Positions 1 to 10,451 are shown, counted from the first letter of the stretch. The stretch: 64,000 bases of DNA from Mangrovicoccus sp. HB161399 (GCF_013184745.1 NZ_JAATVU010000030.1:1-64000), one strand, 5' to 3'. The notes: generated from the sequence alone by a model not told the origin. Made by a program: numbers and translations.

Positions 1-93
1 CCGGATCGGCCGCCCGGGGGCGATCGAGGGGCGCCCGAAATCGGCATGGAGCACCTCGAACCCGGCATCGAGGCTGGCGGGTGCGTTCGCCAT
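1..93 (-). CDS. N-terminal fragment of an unidentified protein, cut by the window edge
   Basis: Reading the minus strand, an ATG at 93-91 opens a frame that stays open to the left edge (31 codons, beginning MANAPASLDAGFEVL). A GAGG lies a few bases upstream of the ATG. Too little sequence is present to name a family, and the fragment could also be a chance open frame in GC-rich DNA. Confidence 0.3.
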   Translation of the reverse strand, partial: MANAPASLDAGFEVLHADFGRPSIAPGRPIR

Positions 94-476
94 GGGCCTC
101 GGACCGGTGGCGGCGCCATGGCTCGCTTGGCGACCTGCCGGATCTTCCGCAGCGGATGCTGCGCCGGGACGCGCGTCTCCGGATCGGCATGGCTGGACAG
201 CGATCCGCCCGTCCCGTCTGCACTGCGCATGCCTGTCTCCGCCGCTGCTCCGCAGCGGGTGAATCATGTTCTGGAACCGGCGTCGAGATACGACTATTTC
301 AGCAGCCTGGTAGACATCCGGGTTCCGCATTCGGGTGCCTCCGGACGCCGGATCCCGGCCGGGCCCAAGCGGACCGGCGATCCGCCCGAAGCCGACCCCC
401 GCGGCGTAAGGGGAAATCTTGCCGATACCGCTCCGGACGGCTGGACGCGGCCGTCTAGGGCTGGCAGCCTCCCGCC
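94..476. other. Non-coding stretch with no recognised content
   Basis: Frames are open here on both strands, as is usual at this GC content, but no translation resembles a known domain. The stretch would hold the promoters for the leftward fragment and for the rightward DUF938 gene. No clear -35/-10 pair or tRNA-like sequence was seen. Confidence 0.4.
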
Positions 477-1115
477 ATGGCACGACATATTTTCCAAGAG
501 GCGGCAGACGCACCCGATGGCCGCCGGATCGCCGCGGCAGCCCTGCGCAACGCCGGTCCCCTCATCGAGGCCCTGCGGACGAGGCTGCCCGCGCAGGGGA
601 GGGTCCTCGAAGTGGCGAGCGGAACCGGACAGCATGCAGTGGCCTTTGCCGAGGCGTTCCCGGCGCTGGATTGGGTGCCCTCCGACATCGATCCCGGCCA
701 GCGCGGCAGCATCGAGGCCTGGCGCCGGGCGAGCGGCGCGGCGAACTTCGCTGCGCCTCTTGCCATCGACATCGCGGCACCATGGCCGGTCGAGACGGGG
801 TCCGCGCAGGCAGTTCTGGCGGTCAACCTGCTTCATCTGATCCCCGAATCCGCCCTCGCGCCGCTCTTCGAAGGGGCACGCGCGGCACTGGGCGCTGGGG
901 GCAGGGCGATTGTCTACGGTCCGTTCCTGCGCGCGGCCGGCTACGCATCGGACGGGGACCGGGACTTCGACGCTGTTCTGCGTGCCCGCGATCCGTCGAT
1001 CGGCTACAAGTCGCTCGAGGCCGTTTCCGGCGCGGCCGCCTCGGCCGGGTTCGATCCGGTCGCAATCGACGCAATGCCGGCGAACAACCTTCTGCTCACC
1101 TTCGCCGCGTCGTGA
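477..1115 (+). CDS. DUF938 family SAM-dependent methyltransferase-like protein
   Basis: A 212-residue protein. Near residue 43 it has a class I methyltransferase glycine loop (VLEVASGTGQHA), followed by an acidic end of strand 2 (PSDIDP) and a strand 4 region (AVNLLHLIPE). The opening MARHIFQEAADAPDGR and the motifs IVYGPF and NNLLLTF are typical of DUF938, a family found in proteobacteria and animals whose substrate is not established. Length fits the family. It is a stand-alone gene; the next gene starts about 100 bp downstream on the same strand. Methyl transfer is inferred from the fold. Confidence 0.85.
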   Translation: MARHIFQEAADAPDGRRIAAAALRNAGPLIEALRTRLPAQGRVLEVASGTGQHAVAFAEAFPALDWVPSDIDPGQRGSIEAWRRASGAANFAAPLAIDIAAPWPVETGSAQAVLAVNLLHLIPESALAPLFEGARAALGAGGRAIVYGPFLRAAGYASDGDRDFDAVLRARDPSIGYKSLEAVSGAAASAGFDPVAIDAMPANNLLLTFAAS

Positions 1116-1212
1116 GCGGGCCGGAAACCCCGGAAAGCGCTCCGGTCCCGATGCGCCTTGCCGCCACGAAGATGCGGAGACAATCAGCGCCTTGCCGGAG
1201 ATTCCGCGCAAC

Positions 1213-2409
1213 ATGACCCGCCCGTTCCTCGACAACAAGCGTGCACGGCGCCTGTTCCTGGACCGGCACCTGCTCCTGCGTCCCGGGACAGGACCCGGCC
1301 GGGGCACCGATCTCGGCGGCGTGCTGCACGATCTCGGCTTCGTCCAGGTCGACAGCGTCAATACGCTCGCCCGCGCCCATGACCTCATCTTGTGGTCGCG
1401 CCGCGCAAGGTACCGGCCGGAGGCGCTCGGACAGCTGGTCTCGCGCCGCCGCTCTGCCTTCGAGCACTGGACTCATGACGCTGCCGTCATGCCGATGCAG
1501 TTCTATCCGATGTGGCGGCTGAAATTCGCCCGCGACGAAGCGCGGATGCGGGCGCGCTGGCCGCGGGCGCGCCGCTCAGGCTGGGAGGCGGAGCTCGATG
1601 CCGTGCGCCGCCATGTCTCCGATCAGGGCGCCACCTGTTCGGGCGACCTCGGCGGCGGCGAAGCGAAGCCGTCTTCCGGCTGGTGGGACTGGCATCCGTC
1701 CAAGACGGCCCTCGAATTCCTGTGGCGGTCCGGGCAGCTGGCAGTGTCGCACCGCCAGGGATTCCGGAAATTCTACGACCTGGCCGAGCGGGTGATCCCG
1801 GCGGAGCGCCTGGCCGAGCGCAGAGACGATGCCGAAATCGTCGACTGGGCCATGTCGGAGGCGCTGGACAGGCTGGGTTTCGGCACCAGCGGAGAGCTGG
1901 CCGCCTTCTTCGACATCGCCACGCGGGACGAGGCGAAAGCCTGGTGCGGCGAGGCGCTTGCGGCAGGACGCATCCTCGAGGCGGAGATCGGAACGGCGGA
2001 CGGAGACCGCCGCCGCAGCTTCACGACCGCGGCCGCGCTAGATGAGGCATCCTCGCTGCCGGAACCGTCGTCGCGGGTGCGGCTGCTGTCGCCCTTCGAC
2101 CCGGCGTTGCGCGACCGGAGCCGTGCGGAACGGCTGTTCGGCTTCCGATACCGGATCGAGATCTTCGTCCCCGAAGCCCGGCGGCAATACGGCTACTACG
2201 TCTTTCCCGTCCTGCAGGGCGACGGCCTGATCGGCCGCATCGATGCGAAGCGGACCGGCGCCAAGCTTGCCGTCCGCGCGTTCTGGCCGGAAGCGGGGCT
2301 CCGCATGGGCAAGGCGCGGACCCTTGGCCTCGAAGCGGAACTGAACCGGGTCCGGACCCTTGCCGGTGCCGAAGCCGTCGAATTCGCGGATGGATGCATG
2401 CGTGCGTAG
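1213..2409 (+). CDS. YcaQ-type winged-helix DNA glycosylase family protein
   Basis: From the ATG at 1213 the protein has 398 residues, normal for the YcaQ/HTH_42 family. The frame is open further upstream, but that part runs through the DUF938 gene and reads as its shadow. Family signs are the N-terminal RRLFLDRHLLL and LGFVQVDSVNTLARAHD, the central FEHWTHDAAVMP, then LLSPFDPALRDRSR and LIGRIDAKR. E. coli YcaQ (AlkX) unhooks interstrand DNA cross-links, so a role in DNA repair is likely; that step is inference from the family. Confidence 0.85.
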   Translation: MTRPFLDNKRARRLFLDRHLLLRPGTGPGRGTDLGGVLHDLGFVQVDSVNTLARAHDLILWSRRARYRPEALGQLVSRRRSAFEHWTHDAAVMPMQFYPMWRLKFARDEARMRARWPRARRSGWEAELDAVRRHVSDQGATCSGDLGGGEAKPSSGWWDWHPSKTALEFLWRSGQLAVSHRQGFRKFYDLAERVIPAERLAERRDDAEIVDWAMSEALDRLGFGTSGELAAFFDIATRDEAKAWCGEALAAGRILEAEIGTADGDRRRSFTTAAALDEASSLPEPSSRVRLLSPFDPALRDRSRAERLFGFRYRIEIFVPEARRQYGYYVFPVLQGDGLIGRIDAKRTGAKLAVRAFWPEAGLRMGKARTLGLEAELNRVRTLAGAEAVEFADGCMRA

Positions 2410-2882
2410 CGGTGGCGCCCTGCCGTGCCGGCCGGCACGGTCTTTGGCTCGCGGCCGCGCAGGCCGGGAGCTGCGGCCGGGCAGGGAAGGGCGCTTGGCC
2501 GGGACGGCATCCCCCGTGCCGTTCAGGCAAGCTGAGGCAGCTGGCTCTTGTCGCGGGTGGAGGTCCAATCCGGGATTGCTTGCGGTCCGTATGTCTTCTG
2601 ACCCAGGTGGAGATGGATGAAATGGCCCTGCCGACCCCGAACGAGCAGACTGTCCCGGAAGAGGACGGCGCCATGCCGAAGCCAGCGGCACCGGCGATGG
2701 TTGACCGCTCGAGATATTTCCGGCCAGTAGCGAAACGCCCCTCCGGGGGCGCTTTCCCGTCTCGGCTGATTCTAGCCCGGGAACTTTGCTGGCTGGACCT
2801 GCGGGATTAGGAAATATACATAACCCGGCCTATCGCAGCTCCGGATGAAGCTGGGTGCGCGCTTCTTTAGAGATTGCGGTTT
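2410..2882. other. Intergenic region between convergent genes
   Basis: Roughly 470 bp between the YcaQ-type gene (+) and the histidine kinase gene (-). No translation is recognisable. The right part is more AT-rich (about 2800-2840) and carries a hairpin at 2734-2755. Otherwise nothing was identified. Confidence 0.4.
2734..2755. terminator. GC-rich hairpin with short T run, possible bidirectional terminator
   Basis: CGCCCC (2736-2741), loop TCCG, GGGGCG (2746-2751), followed by CTTTCCC on the plus side and preceded by GAAA, which reads as TTTC on the minus strand. It sits between convergent genes, so it could end transcripts from either side. Confidence 0.45.
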
Positions 2883-5800
2883 CTAGGCCTGTTTGAGTGA
2901 GTTCAGGTAGGACCTGTAGGCTGCGGTGGCCTGGGCCAGAAGCGTGGCCACGAGGTTCATCGATGGCGCGACCTTCTTGAGCTCCGCCTCCAGTTCCACC
3001 ATCAGCTCGGCCATCTCAAGCGCGCCGACCATCTTGCAGGAGCTCTTCAAGTTGTGGGAGGTCCGGCGCGCAAGGTCGAACTCCTTCGCCCCGATGTCAT
3101 TCCTGAGCGACTGGATGGACGCCTGGGTCGACGAAACGAAGGAACGCAGGAACTCCGAGAAGCCATCCCCGAGAAGCGCCTTGGTCTCCAGCAGGGTCTT
3201 CCTGTCGAATGCTGCCGCCCTCCGCGGGGCGTCGTCGGCGGCAGCCTGGGAGCCAGGGTGCAGGGGAACGCCCGCTTCGGACGCGGCGCCGGGGGCGGCA
3301 GGCGGGGCCGCCGCGGGCATCATGTCGGCAGTCAGGACAAGAGCAGGCTCGGGCGGTGCGGCAGGATCCGCGGCGGCTCCTTCGGCCGGCGTCTCCGCGG
3401 GGGTGGCCAATGCGCTTCCGGCCTGCCTGGCATCCGGCCCGGCCTGCCAGCCCGGCAGCCAGTGCTGGAGTGCCTTGGCCAGCTCTTCCCGGCGCACCGG
3501 CTTGGTCATGAAATCGTCCATTCCGGCCTTCAGGCACGCCTGGCGGTCGGATGCCTGCGCATTTGCCGTGAGGGCCAGGATGGGGATCTCCGGAACGATT
3601 CCGTTCTTCATCCGGCCCCGCAGCTCTTGCGCCGCCTGCAGCCCGTCCATGACCGGCATCTGGCAGTCAAGGAAAATGATCTCCAGCCGCGGATCCGCCT
3701 CGACCGCTGCGATCGCCTCCTGGCCGTTCCAGGCCGAAGTCACCTGGCAGCCGAACCCTTCGAGCGCAGCCCGCCCATAGATCTGGTTGACCTGGTCGTC
3801 GTCGACCAGCAGCACGCGGAGCCCGTCGAAGCGCTGCTCGCGTTCCGTCTTCGGGGCCGGACGCTGGGCATTCGTCTCAGCGCGGCGGCTCAGCGCATGA
3901 TAGACCCTGTCCACCACCGTCACGGCCGTATGCGGGAACTGGATGAGGAAATCGGCCATGTCCCGTTCCTTCGGTGTGACCGCGTGGCCGATCAGCCGCG
4001 AAGAGCGCAGGATGCCGATCCGCGCCGCCGCCGTTTCCCCTCCGCCGCCGCGGAACCGCTGCAGCTCGGCAGCATGGGCCGCATCGGGCACCAGGATCAG
4101 GTCGACCGGATCCCCGGCGTCCAGCGCCTGGAGCATCATGTCCTCGGCCGAGGCCAGATTGCCCGCGACGCGGACCTCGGCCCCGGCGGTCTCGATCGCG
4201 GTGACTGAGGCATGGCGCTGCGGCGACTCGGGCGCATAGAGCAGAATGTTGTGGATGCCGAGAAAGCAGGACTTCCGCCGCTGCGGACGGTTGAAATTGT
4301 CGCCGGTCAGCGTCAGCTCGAAGGAAAAGCGCGACCCTTGTCCGGGCGTGCTGGAGGCCCGCACCTGGCTGCCCATCGCCGAAACGATCTCGCGCGTGAT
4401 CGACAGGCCCAGCCCGGTGCCGCCGTAGTTCCGCGTGGTCGAGATGTCGGCCTGCTGGAAGGGTTCGAAAATCGCCTCCATCCGCGCCGGGTCGATGCCG
4501 ATGCCGGTGTCCTCGACGCTGAATTCGAAGACGGATTCGCCGCCGGGAAGCCGCGTCTGCAGCACCACCCCGATCGTGACCGAGCCTTCGGAGGTGAACT
4601 TGACGGCGTTCGACACGAGGTTGGTCAGCACCTGGCGCAGCTTGAGTTCGTCAACGATGACCGGAATGCAGGCCTGCATCGGCAGCGACAGGACCAGCTC
4701 GACCCCCTTGTGGGCGGCCAGCACGTTGGCGGCATTCGCCACCTCGGTGACGATCTCGCCGAGATTGGCCTCCTGCGGATCGAGCTCGATGTCCTGCGCC
4801 TCGTTCTTGGAGAAATCGAGGATCTGGTTGATCAGCGCCAGCAGCCCCTCGGCGGAGGCCCCGAGCGTCTGGGCGTATTTCGCCTGTTCTTCGTCGAGCC
4901 TGCTGCTGCGCAGCAGGTCCGCCATTCCGATGATGCCGTTCAGCGGCGTCCGCATCTCGTGGCTCATCGTCGCGAGGAAGCGCGATTTCTGGTAGTTCGA
5001 CTGTTCGGCCGCTTCCGCCGCCTCCGCCGCGCGTGCCGCGGCGCGCTGGCCCAGCTGGATCTGGCGCAGGTTGAAGTACATGGTCAGGGCGAGGAAGAGG
5101 AAGCCGCCGGCTACGTAGAGCTGGGGCCTCAGCTCGCGTTCGAGGAAGTGGTCGAGGAAGGGCACCGGTGCCAGCTGGTAGTCAAGCGCCACCACCGCAC
5201 CGCCGAGCAGGCCGGTGACGCGCTGCGGCTGCGGAGGCCGGGGCTGGCCGGGCTCGGGCGGCGGAACGTCCTGGAGCGGCTCCGGATCGATCGCAAATTC
5301 CGCGTCCAGCACATCCGGCGGAAGCTTCAGGTTCGCCACGAACTGGCCGGCATCGAAGGTCAGGAACAGGACGCCGCGTGCGTTCGTGCCGCCATGGCGG
5401 GAGGACGAGCCGACCGGATGCAGCGCCGTGACCAGCCCCGCGTCCCCGGAATCGGAGGCAAGCACGCCGCCGCGGACGACCCAGAGCGCGGCATCGCGCT
5501 GTTCGTCCAGCACGGCCAGGCGGTCCCGGAGCCCGCTGCCTAGCTCTGCCTGCGCCACGGAACTTCCGGGGATGCTGCCGTCGACGGCCAGAACCTGACT
5601 GTCCCTTCCCTGCGGAATCCAGCCGTAGCGCTTCACCGCATCGGCGCCGGGCTCCGGCCGCACGGCGAATTCGGCAAAGGTGGAAAGCTCGGCGGCATCG
5701 ACATCGTTCGACGCCATGTAGAGGGCCTCGAGCGCGCGCAGCTGGGTCTGGAGCTGTTCCAGCGCCTTGTCGAAGCGCATGTCCGCCAGGTCCTCCACCT

Positions 5801-5972
5801 GGGTGCGGTCCTGTTCCAGGCGCTCCTTGTGGCTGTTGCGCAGGAAGGACGCGTCCGCCGCAATGCAGGCGATCAGGACCAGTCCGGCCAGAAGGATGAC
5901 AGGACCGCCGGACGGCTTTCTCCCGGTCGCCGCGCGGGCATCTGCCGCGCCATGCTTCGCAACGCTCACCAC
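2883..5972 (-). CDS. CHASE-domain hybrid sensor histidine kinase with receiver and Hpt domains
   Basis: 1029 residues. Transmembrane segment about 24-40, then a periplasmic CHASE-type sensor (about 70-280, with VKRYGWIP near 113), a second membrane segment about 284-302, and an Ala/Glu-rich helix. HisKA follows with His338 in [13 protein letters not shown], then HATPase_c with [14 protein letters not shown] and GGTGLGL. Next come a degenerate receiver-like stretch, a true receiver with Asp769 ([12 protein letters not shown]) and Lys in MTKP, a Pro/Ala linker, and an Hpt domain with His973 (TSHNLKSS). This is a BarA/ArcB-style phosphorelay. It is the last gene of the secretion operon; its start overlaps the end of the preceding response regulator by 7 bp, so the two are probably co-translated. 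The ligand is unknown. Confidence 0.92.
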   Translation of the reverse strand: MVSVAKHGAADARAATGRKPSGGPVILLAGLVLIACIAADASFLRNSHKERLEQDRTQVEDLADMRFDKALEQLQTQLRALEALYMASNDVDAAELSTFAEFAVRPEPGADAVKRYGWIPQGRDSQVLAVDGSIPGSSVAQAELGSGLRDRLAVLDEQRDAALWVVRGGVLASDSGDAGLVTALHPVGSSSRHGGTNARGVLFLTFDAGQFVANLKLPPDVLDAEFAIDPEPLQDVPPPEPGQPRPPQPQRVTGLLGGAVVALDYQLAPVPFLDHFLERELRPQLYVAGGFLFLALTMYFNLRQIQLGQRAAARAAEAAEAAEQSNYQKSRFLATMSHEMRTPLNGIIGMADLLRSSRLDEEQAKYAQTLGASAEGLLALINQILDFSKNEAQDIELDPQEANLGEIVTEVANAANVLAAHKGVELVLSLPMQACIPVIVDELKLRQVLTNLVSNAVKFTSEGSVTIGVVLQTRLPGGESVFEFSVEDTGIGIDPARMEAIFEPFQQADISTTRNYGGTGLGLSITREIVSAMGSQVRASSTPGQGSRFSFELTLTGDNFNRPQRRKSCFLGIHNILLYAPESPQRHASVTAIETAGAEVRVAGNLASAEDMMLQALDAGDPVDLILVPDAAHAAELQRFRGGGGETAAARIGILRSSRLIGHAVTPKERDMADFLIQFPHTAVTVVDRVYHALSRRAETNAQRPAPKTEREQRFDGLRVLLVDDDQVNQIYGRAALEGFGCQVTSAWNGQEAIAAVEADPRLEIIFLDCQMPVMDGLQAAQELRGRMKNGIVPEIPILALTANAQASDRQACLKAGMDDFMTKPVRREELAKALQHWLPGWQAGPDARQAGSALATPAETPAEGAAADPAAPPEPALVLTADMMPAAAPPAAPGAASEAGVPLHPGSQAAADDAPRRAAAFDRKTLLETKALLGDGFSEFLRSFVSSTQASIQSLRNDIGAKEFDLARRTSHNLKSSCKMVGALEMAELMVELEAELKKVAPSMNLVATLLAQATAAYRSYLNSLKQA

Positions 5973-6916
5973 TCGAATTCCTCCCTGGGCCTGGCGAGGC
6001 CGGCCACCTGGTTGCCGGACTCGTTGAACTTGAGTTCGTCGAAAGCCGTCGCCCTGGCGCGCAGGATGCCGCGGCCATGCGATGCAGCGGAGCGGGACAT
6101 GTCGATCTGCATGTAGTCCCGCCAGTTGAATCCCGGCCCAGGATCGGTGACCGCGAGCAGGACGCCGTCGGGGCGGCGCATCACTGCCGCGGTGGCATGC
6201 TGCCCCTTCGGCAGACGGGCGGCCCGCTGCTCCAGCTCCGCGGCGAAATTCCCCTGGGCCAGGAGCGCCCCCTTGGCCTCGTAGCCGATGCGGCAGAGAC
6301 CGTGCTCCACCGCGTTGGACAGCAGCGCGGCAATGCCGTCGAGTGTGCGTTCGGGATCGGGGAAATAGTTGGCGACGAACCCGGCGAGCGCCACCGCCTC
6401 CTTCGGCGTCCGGAACCGGAAGCGCACGGCATCGGTCAGGTCGAATCCCGTCGTGCTGACCCGCGCGTCCTGCAGCGCCGCTGCCTGCTGCGACTGGCGC
6501 AGGGCGGAGGACAGGACCGAGGCCAGAAGACGCGGGTCCGGCGGCTTCTCGAGATAGTAGAAAACTCCGGCCTCGATGCCCTCGCGGACCTCCTCCGGCG
6601 TGTTCGCGCCGGTCACCATGACCACGGGGATGCGCGAGAAGCGGGCGGTCTTCTTCATCTCGCCGACCGTGCGGATGCCGTCCATGCCCGGCATGTCGCG
6701 GTCCAGGAGGACAACGCGGATCTCGGGATGCGCGCCGAGCATGCGCAGGGCCTCCGCCCCGTCCGACGCCTCGAGCGGCCGGTAGCCCAGGCGGGAGGCG
6801 AGGCTCTTCATCATCAGCCGCGCGGTGGCGTTGTCGTCGACGGCAAGGACGGTGACATCGCCTGCCGCAGCCGGTGAGGCGCCGTCTCTCGGGTCAATGG
6901 CCTCGGTCATCGTCAT
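5966..6916 (-). CDS. Response regulator with C-terminal RsbW-like ATPase domain
   Basis: 316 residues. Receiver domain about 21-145 with the acidic pair VDDN, phospho-acceptor Asp72 (LLDRDMPGMDG) and Lys in YLEKP. The C-terminal half is a GHKL ATPase of the anti-sigma/RsbW type: N box LLSNAVEHG, G1 box DPGPGFNW, G2 box SHGRGIL. There is no HisKA domain, so it probably does not autophosphorylate; such domains usually bind ATP and a protein partner. The ATG shares one base with the stop of the HlyD gene (TAATG), and the gene overlaps the hybrid kinase, so the kinase is the likely phosphodonor. The output of the ATPase domain is unknown. Confidence 0.88.
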   Translation of the reverse strand: MTMTEAIDPRDGASPAAAGDVTVLAVDDNATARLMMKSLASRLGYRPLEASDGAEALRMLGAHPEIRVVLLDRDMPGMDGIRTVGEMKKTARFSRIPVVMVTGANTPEEVREGIEAGVFYYLEKPPDPRLLASVLSSALRQSQQAAALQDARVSTTGFDLTDAVRFRFRTPKEAVALAGFVANYFPDPERTLDGIAALLSNAVEHGLCRIGYEAKGALLAQGNFAAELEQRAARLPKGQHATAAVMRRPDGVLLAVTDPGPGFNWRDYMQIDMSRSAASHGRGILRARATAFDELKFNESGNQVAGLARPREEFEW

Positions 6917-8310
6917 TATTCCCGGAACGCATCCTCTAGCGCCAGCTTCACCGGCTTGAACAGGTATTCCAGAATGGTGCGGGAACCGTTAACTATCTCC
7001 GCATCCACGGGCATTCCCGGCAGCAGAGACTGCCTATCCTGGCCGTCGCTGAGCGACTGGACCTCCAGCGCGATCTCGGCGGCGTAGTAGACCTCGCCCC
7101 GCTCCGAGATCAGCGCGCCGGGCGAGACCGCCACGACTTCGCCCGGCACCTTCCCGAACCGGGTGAAGTCGAGCGCGCCGACGCGAAGCTCGGCGTGCTG
7201 GCCTGGCGACACGCGGCTGACATCCGCGGCGGGAATCCGGACGCGGGCGACCAGGCGGTCGCCTTCGGGCACGATATGGGCCACCGGCCGGCCCGCCGCG
7301 ACGAAATCGCCGGGCGCCAGCCGCTCGGGCAGCTTGACCGTCCCGGCCAGGGGCGCCAGCAGGCGGCGACCGTCGATTTCCTCCCGAAGGTTGGCGATCC
7401 GGATCGCCGCCCCGGCCAAGTCGGCCCGGGTTTCCTGCAGCGTCCCGCGCGCCGCCGCGATATCCGCGCTTGCCTGGGATTCCCGCTGCGCCTCCAGCTC
7501 GCGCTGCGCTATGCGATTGCGCTGCATGCGGTCGCCGAGCGCGGCCAGCGCGGTCTCCGCATCGGTGACGTCCTGCCGTGACTCGAGGATCGCGGTATAG
7601 ACCACCAGGCCCTTTTCGTGGAGCTGCTCGCGCCGTCCCAGGATGTCGCGCATGGCTGCGACCCGGCTCTGCTCGGCGATGCGCTCCTCGGCCAGGATGC
7701 TGTAATCCCGCGCATTCTGCGCGATCTGCTCGTCGGTGATCCGCTGCCGGTCGGCCAGGGAAGCCAGCATCGCGCGATAGGCTGCCCGGCCGGCGGCGAC
7801 TTCTTCCGCGTCCTCGGCACCGCCGAAGCCCGCGAAATCGGGATCGCGCTCCTCGGCGAAGGCGGAAAGCCATTCCGCCCGGATGCGCAGCGACAGCTGC
7901 TGCTGCTCAGCCTGGCGCAGCTCGGCGCGCTGCGCGCGGTCGTCGAACCGGGCGATTTCCTCTCCGGCGGCCACCGTCTGCCCGGACCGCACCGACAGCG
8001 AGGCAAGCGTGCCGCCCTCGGGCAGCTGCAATTCCCGCTCGAAACCCGATGGGGTGATCTGGCCCTCCGCGCGGGCGATCTCGGGCAGCCGCGCGAAGCC
8101 GGCCCAGACGAGAAAGGCGGCAAGCATCGCCGCGATGCTCCAGATCGTCAGGCGGGATCCGACATGGTCCGGCCGCTCCTCCAGGCGCGCGGATTCGGCC
8201 AGATGGCGCAGCTGCGGCGATGTCAGCCGCTGCAGCGGGCGGGGCCGCTGCGGCACCGCCCGGAGCTGCTCCGGCACGGTTGCCGGCGGAAGGCTGCCGC
8301 GCGGCGCCAT
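6916..8310 (-). CDS. HlyD-family type I secretion membrane fusion protein
   Basis: 464 residues. A cytoplasmic N-terminus is followed by one membrane anchor at about 53-73 (WSIAAMLAAFLVWAGF). Then come the first lipoyl half (EGGTLASLSVRSGQTVAAGEEIARFD), a long coiled-coil hairpin (about 130-320, rich in Glu, Arg, Gln and Ala), a second lipoyl half (LAPLAGTVKLPERLAPGDFV) and a beta-barrel region. This is the adaptor that links the inner-membrane ABC transporter to a TolC-like outer-membrane channel; no TolC gene is in this window. Its start overlaps the stop of the upstream ABC gene by one base. Confidence 0.92.
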   Translation of the reverse strand: MAPRGSLPPATVPEQLRAVPQRPRPLQRLTSPQLRHLAESARLEERPDHVGSRLTIWSIAAMLAAFLVWAGFARLPEIARAEGQITPSGFERELQLPEGGTLASLSVRSGQTVAAGEEIARFDDRAQRAELRQAEQQQLSLRIRAEWLSAFAEERDPDFAGFGGAEDAEEVAAGRAAYRAMLASLADRQRITDEQIAQNARDYSILAEERIAEQSRVAAMRDILGRREQLHEKGLVVYTAILESRQDVTDAETALAALGDRMQRNRIAQRELEAQRESQASADIAAARGTLQETRADLAGAAIRIANLREEIDGRRLLAPLAGTVKLPERLAPGDFVAAGRPVAHIVPEGDRLVARVRIPAADVSRVSPGQHAELRVGALDFTRFGKVPGEVVAVSPGALISERGEVYYAAEIALEVQSLSDGQDRQSLLPGMPVDAEIVNGSRTILEYLFKPVKLALEDAFRE

Positions 8311-10451
8311 CAGCTCTGCTCCGCCATCAGCTGGTCGAGCGTGCCGATCCGGGTCCGGCTGTCGCCGGTCAGGGCCAGCACGCGGTCGGCAAGCCGCAGG
8401 AAATCGGTCCGCAGGCTGACGATCACGATGGTCTTTGCGCCGCGGTGGCGCACGATGCAGCGCTTGAGGTCCTCGGCCAGCCCGGCAAGCAGCACGGAGG
8501 ACGGCCGCTCGTCGATCAGCAGGATGTTGGACGGCCGCAGCAGCGCGCGCGCCAGCGCCAGCCGCTCGTGCAGGAGCGGATTGGACGCCTGCAGCGCGGG
8601 CGGGTCGATGACCGTCCAGAGCCCCTCGGGCAGCTCTTCCACCTCGTCCCAGGCACCGGCCTCGCGCAGCGCCTCCTCGATCTCGCTGTCGCGCGCCACC
8701 GGCATGCCGAAGCGCATGTTCTCGGCGATGGTGCCGCTGAAGAAGGTCACGGTCTGCGGCATGTAGGCAATCTGGCCGCGCAGGTCATGCGGGCTGAGCT
8801 GGCGGATGTCGAAGCCGCTGAGCCGGATGCCGCCGATCTGCGGCTGCACGAGGCCCAGCACCAGCCGCATCAGGCTGGTCTTGCCGCTGCCGTTCGGGCC
8901 GGTCACGGCGATGACCTCACCGGCGCGGATGTCGAGGTTGAGCCCGGAGAAGATCAGCGGCGCCCGCGCCTCGTAGCGCAGCGCGACGTCGCTCAGCTGC
9001 AGGCTGCCGTCGAGCCGCGTCGTGGTCAGCGTGCGCGCCTCGGCATCCTCCTCGTCGTAATCCATGAGAAGGTCGATCTGGGCGATGGCGTTGCGCAGCT
9101 GCTCCAGCCGCGGCAGCATCCCGGTCAGCGCGTGGAAGGGCGCCAGCGCCCGCATCTGCAGCACCACGCAGGCAATCAGCGCCGAGGCGTTCAGGCTGCC
9201 CGCCCAGATCGCGTGGGCGCCGAAATAAAGCAGCGCCAGCACGGCGAGCCCCGCCACCAGGTGGCCGCGGATCTCGGCGCGCGAGGCGGTCAGCGACAGC
9301 CTGAGCTGCGCCATCTGCTCTCGCCCGGAGGCTTCGCGGTAGCGGTCGAGCCACTTCTCCGTCAGCCCGTCCAGCCGGATGGAGTCGAGCTTGGCGAAGG
9401 TGTCGAGCGCAAATTGCTGCATCTTCGAGCTTTCGGTCGCCGCCCGGCGGATCAGGATCGCGATCCGCGCCCTGCCCTGCAGGATCAGCACGGCATAGAG
9501 CGCGAGCGCCACCAGCGGGATCACCACCAGCTTGCCGCCGAGCAGGCCCATGAGCAGCAGCGACAGCGCTGCCATCGGCAGCTCCAGCGCCGTCGCCATC
9601 AGCGGGCCGCAGAGGAAATCGCGCACCGCCTCGAAGGTCTTGATCCGCGCCACCTGTTCCGAGATCTCGGCACGGTCGAGCAGCGAGGCCGGCAGCGCGA
9701 GAAGCTTCTCGAAGCTGGCGCAGCCGACGATGTAGTCGAGCCGCGCCATGATCCATGTCGCCACGCGCGACTTCACCCGGCGCAGCAGGTAGTCGGCCGC
9801 GACGATCAGCACCGCGCCCTTGGCGAGATGGATCAGCGGCCCGGTCTCGCCGATGCCCAGCACCCGGTCATAGATCAGCAGGATGAAGAGCGGCACCGAG
9901 AGCGCAAGGATGTTGAGGAAGACGGCCAGAAGCAGCAGGTACCGCAGCTGCGGCAGGAAACGGCGCAGGACCGTCGCGAACCATGTCCGGCCGGTGCTGG
10001 CGCGCGCTGCCTTGGAACTGGGCCGGTCGCTCTCGACGAGGCGCGAGAAGACCAGAGTCTCGGTGCGGCGGTCGGCGGCATCCGGCGGCACATGGCGCGA
10101 GCTCCTGCCGTCGAGCACCACCGGCGCGCCGTCCTCGATGTAGCACAGCCGCGCGCCGCTGCGGTATTTCAGAAGCGCCGGCAGAAGCCGGTCGTCAAGC
10201 TGCGACGGACGGCAGGTCACGCGCAGGTAGCGGAATCCGAGCGCCGCCATCGCGTTGACGAAGGCGGTCTCGTCGAAGGGCACATCGCCGCCGCCATGCA
10301 GCACCGTCGCGATCAGCGCCGGATGCACCATCGGATCGAGCTTGATCAGCAGCGCGCAGAAGCAGCGTGCCAGCGGCTCGTCCTCGGGGTGCAGCCGCCA
10401 GCCCGAGCCGCGCAGCCGCGCATAGAGCAGCTGCGTTGCAGTCTCCATCAT
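8310..10451 (-). CDS. Type I secretion ABC transporter half, signature and H-loop motifs lost
   Basis: 713 residues from the ATG at 10451, chosen because AAGGAGG lies just upstream; the frame is open far upstream but that part shadows the neighbour gene. An N-terminal ~150-residue appendix resembles a C39-like domain without the catalytic cysteine. An exporter-type membrane domain follows (about 165-450), then a nucleotide-binding domain. Walker A is intact near residue 520 (GPNGSGKTS), the Q-loop is YMPQ, and Walker B with its glutamate is present near 644 (LLIDE). The LSGGQ signature is replaced by QASNP near 621, the D-loop by RPSSVLL, and the H-loop histidine by Leu (IVSLRTD). It probably pairs with the upstream ABC half. 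Confidence 0.88.
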   Translation of the reverse strand: MMETATQLLYARLRGSGWRLHPEDEPLARCFCALLIKLDPMVHPALIATVLHGGGDVPFDETAFVNAMAALGFRYLRVTCRPSQLDDRLLPALLKYRSGARLCYIEDGAPVVLDGRSSRHVPPDAADRRTETLVFSRLVESDRPSSKAARASTGRTWFATVLRRFLPQLRYLLLLAVFLNILALSVPLFILLIYDRVLGIGETGPLIHLAKGAVLIVAADYLLRRVKSRVATWIMARLDYIVGCASFEKLLALPASLLDRAEISEQVARIKTFEAVRDFLCGPLMATALELPMAALSLLLMGLLGGKLVVIPLVALALYAVLILQGRARIAILIRRAATESSKMQQFALDTFAKLDSIRLDGLTEKWLDRYREASGREQMAQLRLSLTASRAEIRGHLVAGLAVLALLYFGAHAIWAGSLNASALIACVVLQMRALAPFHALTGMLPRLEQLRNAIAQIDLLMDYDEEDAEARTLTTTRLDGSLQLSDVALRYEARAPLIFSGLNLDIRAGEVIAVTGPNGSGKTSLMRLVLGLVQPQIGGIRLSGFDIRQLSPHDLRGQIAYMPQTVTFFSGTIAENMRFGMPVARDSEIEEALREAGAWDEVEELPEGLWTVIDPPALQASNPLLHERLALARALLRPSNILLIDERPSSVLLAGLAEDLKRCIVRHRGAKTIVIVSLRTDFLRLADRVLALTGDSRTRIGTLDQLMAEQS

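Noticed and set aside
2360-2810. Small plus-strand open frames after the YcaQ-type gene
   Set aside because: Low-complexity Arg/Gly/Pro translations, no ribosome sites and no homology.
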